The position numbers and the translations under genes were made by a program. DNA of 64,000 nucleotides from Rapana venosa (taxonomy: Eukaryota > Mollusca > Gastropoda > Neogastropoda > Muricidae), in the NCBI GenBank assembly GCA_028751875.1, contig CM054153.1:14249573-14313572 (forward strand), read 5' to 3'. Position 1 is the stretch's first letter; each line of letters begins with the position of its first letter. The notes beneath the pieces were generated by a model. It did no database searches, was not told the DNA's origin, and worked only from the letters and a program-made list of their open reading frames with translations. Below are positions 62,973 through 64,000 of the stretch, in pieces.

Positions 62973-64000
62973 TCAACACAAGTTCTTTCGACAAGCAAAT
63001 AAATCACAAAATAATTTATTTTCAAGTGATTTAGCGAACATTCACTCTTTCGACAGCTTCTATTATCATATGCCCCTAAATAAAACAGACTTCCCACCCC
63101 TACTCCTCCTCCCCAAGTCAAATTCATTTCAATCCTCTAAGTTATATCCAGCCAGTTTGTGGTTGTTCCAATTTTTATAGATATACACCGACCACGTCCC
63201 ATGACATACACAAAAGCAGTCCTTCTCTATTAAAACTCTCAAGTCGTTAAAAGCAAGCAACTTGATCGCCCCCTGTAGGCGACATCTCAAAAAAGACGCT
63301 GGAAACCAACATTTTGAATACAATGCATGAGTTTTTGTAACAAAGATTTGCCGAGTTATAAAATCCTTGTTGGTTTGTTCGTTCTGTCTGTAAATCATAA
63401 AATAGCACACTGCATTTTGTTAAGTGCTTAGTTGTTTCTTTTACGTTTACACACAGACACTTCTTCACTAGCAAGGGTGCTCTAAACACGGATTCCCAGG
63501 TATGAAATAATCCGCCAAAAGGCGTAAGATTCTCGCGCGCGTGTGCGTGCGTGTGCGTGTGTGTGTATGCGTACGCGCGTGCGTGTGTGTTTATAGTAAT
63601 TACTTGGCTAAGATCAACTGATCGTGGTTTTTTTTTGTTTTGGGAAGGATAAATCGAGAGATTCAGAATATATACTTCAATAAAATATGTCGTAACTGGT
63701 CAGTGTAAATTTAAAAAAACAAATAAAAACTAACTTTCGATCACTGCAAAACTGGAAATGTTTGCCTGGAGTTATTTTATCCACTAACTGTTTGTAATCC
63801 ACGATTGGGTGGACGAGTTTCTTTTTTGTTTGTTTTGCTTTTATTGAAGTAAATACATTTACTGTATCAATTGGACCGAAAACTTCAAATCGATACAATC
63901 AGTCTCCACCTCACATCTGTCGGACACTGTATAGAAAAATCCTAAAATATGCGCGGCAGATGCAGGCGGCACTACTTTTTAATGTCATTCACATTCAAAA
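62973..64000. other. Right end of the window, no gene recognised
   Basis: A GT/GCGT tract lies at 63534-63590. Short frames up to 93 codons on the minus strand lack motifs. Nothing else was recognised. Confidence 0.45.

Overview
This is a window of animal nuclear DNA, most likely from a mollusc and probably a gastropod. That placement is an inference. The genes have spliced, compact exons in long introns. The intergenic DNA is packed with CA, TA, TCTA and poly-C/G simple repeats and with families of tRNA-derived SINEs and truncated LINEs of the kind found in lophotrochozoans. Nothing bacterial, phage or CRISPR-like is present. Most open frames are chance frames or simple repeats.

Three protein-coding genes can be rebuilt exon by exon with consistent splice phases. 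(1) NDUFA13/GRIM-19, minus strand, 4 coding exons between 16842 and 13633, 148 aa: an accessory subunit of mitochondrial complex I. (2) GLMP (glycosylated lysosomal membrane protein), plus strand, 6 coding exons between 16962 and 34163, 438 aa: a heavily glycosylated luminal domain, one C-terminal membrane helix and a YEEI sorting tail. (3) An F-box protein with a C-terminal beta-propeller-like region, minus strand, 5 coding exons between 57924 and 47489, 618 aa. Genes 1 and 2 are head to head, only about 120 bp apart, and share a promoter carrying TCATGTGA-type E-boxes.

Layout: 1-13.2 kb is intergenic (tandem repeats, SINEs, LINE fossils); 13.2-16.8 kb NDUFA13; 17-34.2 kb GLMP; 34.2-47.4 kb intergenic (tandem segmental duplications, a foldback element, a TTAA-flanked MITE candidate); 47.4-57.9 kb F-box gene with SINE- and LINE-filled introns; 58-64 kb intergenic simple repeats and SINEs.

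The unusual part is GLMP. It has four separate tandem expansions. The end of exon 3 with its GC-type splice donor is duplicated in frame (90 bp). Intron 2 carries a triplicated piece of a SINE. Intron 4 carries about 4.7 kb (about 140 copies) of a 33-bp unit made from the 5' head (A-box region) of the same tRNA-derived SINE family. Intron 5 starts with nine further copies of the exon 5/intron 5 junction, seven of them keeping GTGAGT. Using any of those decoy donors would put a stop right after exon 5 and remove the membrane anchor.

Repeat names used below are local labels. SINE-A: tRNA-like head with TAGCTGAGTGGTTA. SINE-B: head with ATAGCCTAGTGGTTAGA and a 3' end near GTGCTTATTCCATTATCCTC. 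SINE-C: head with GGTCTAGAGGTAGTGC and a pentanucleotide tail. SINE-5S: carries a 5S rRNA-like promoter segment. LINE-U: a LINE seen mostly as its 3' untranslated end.
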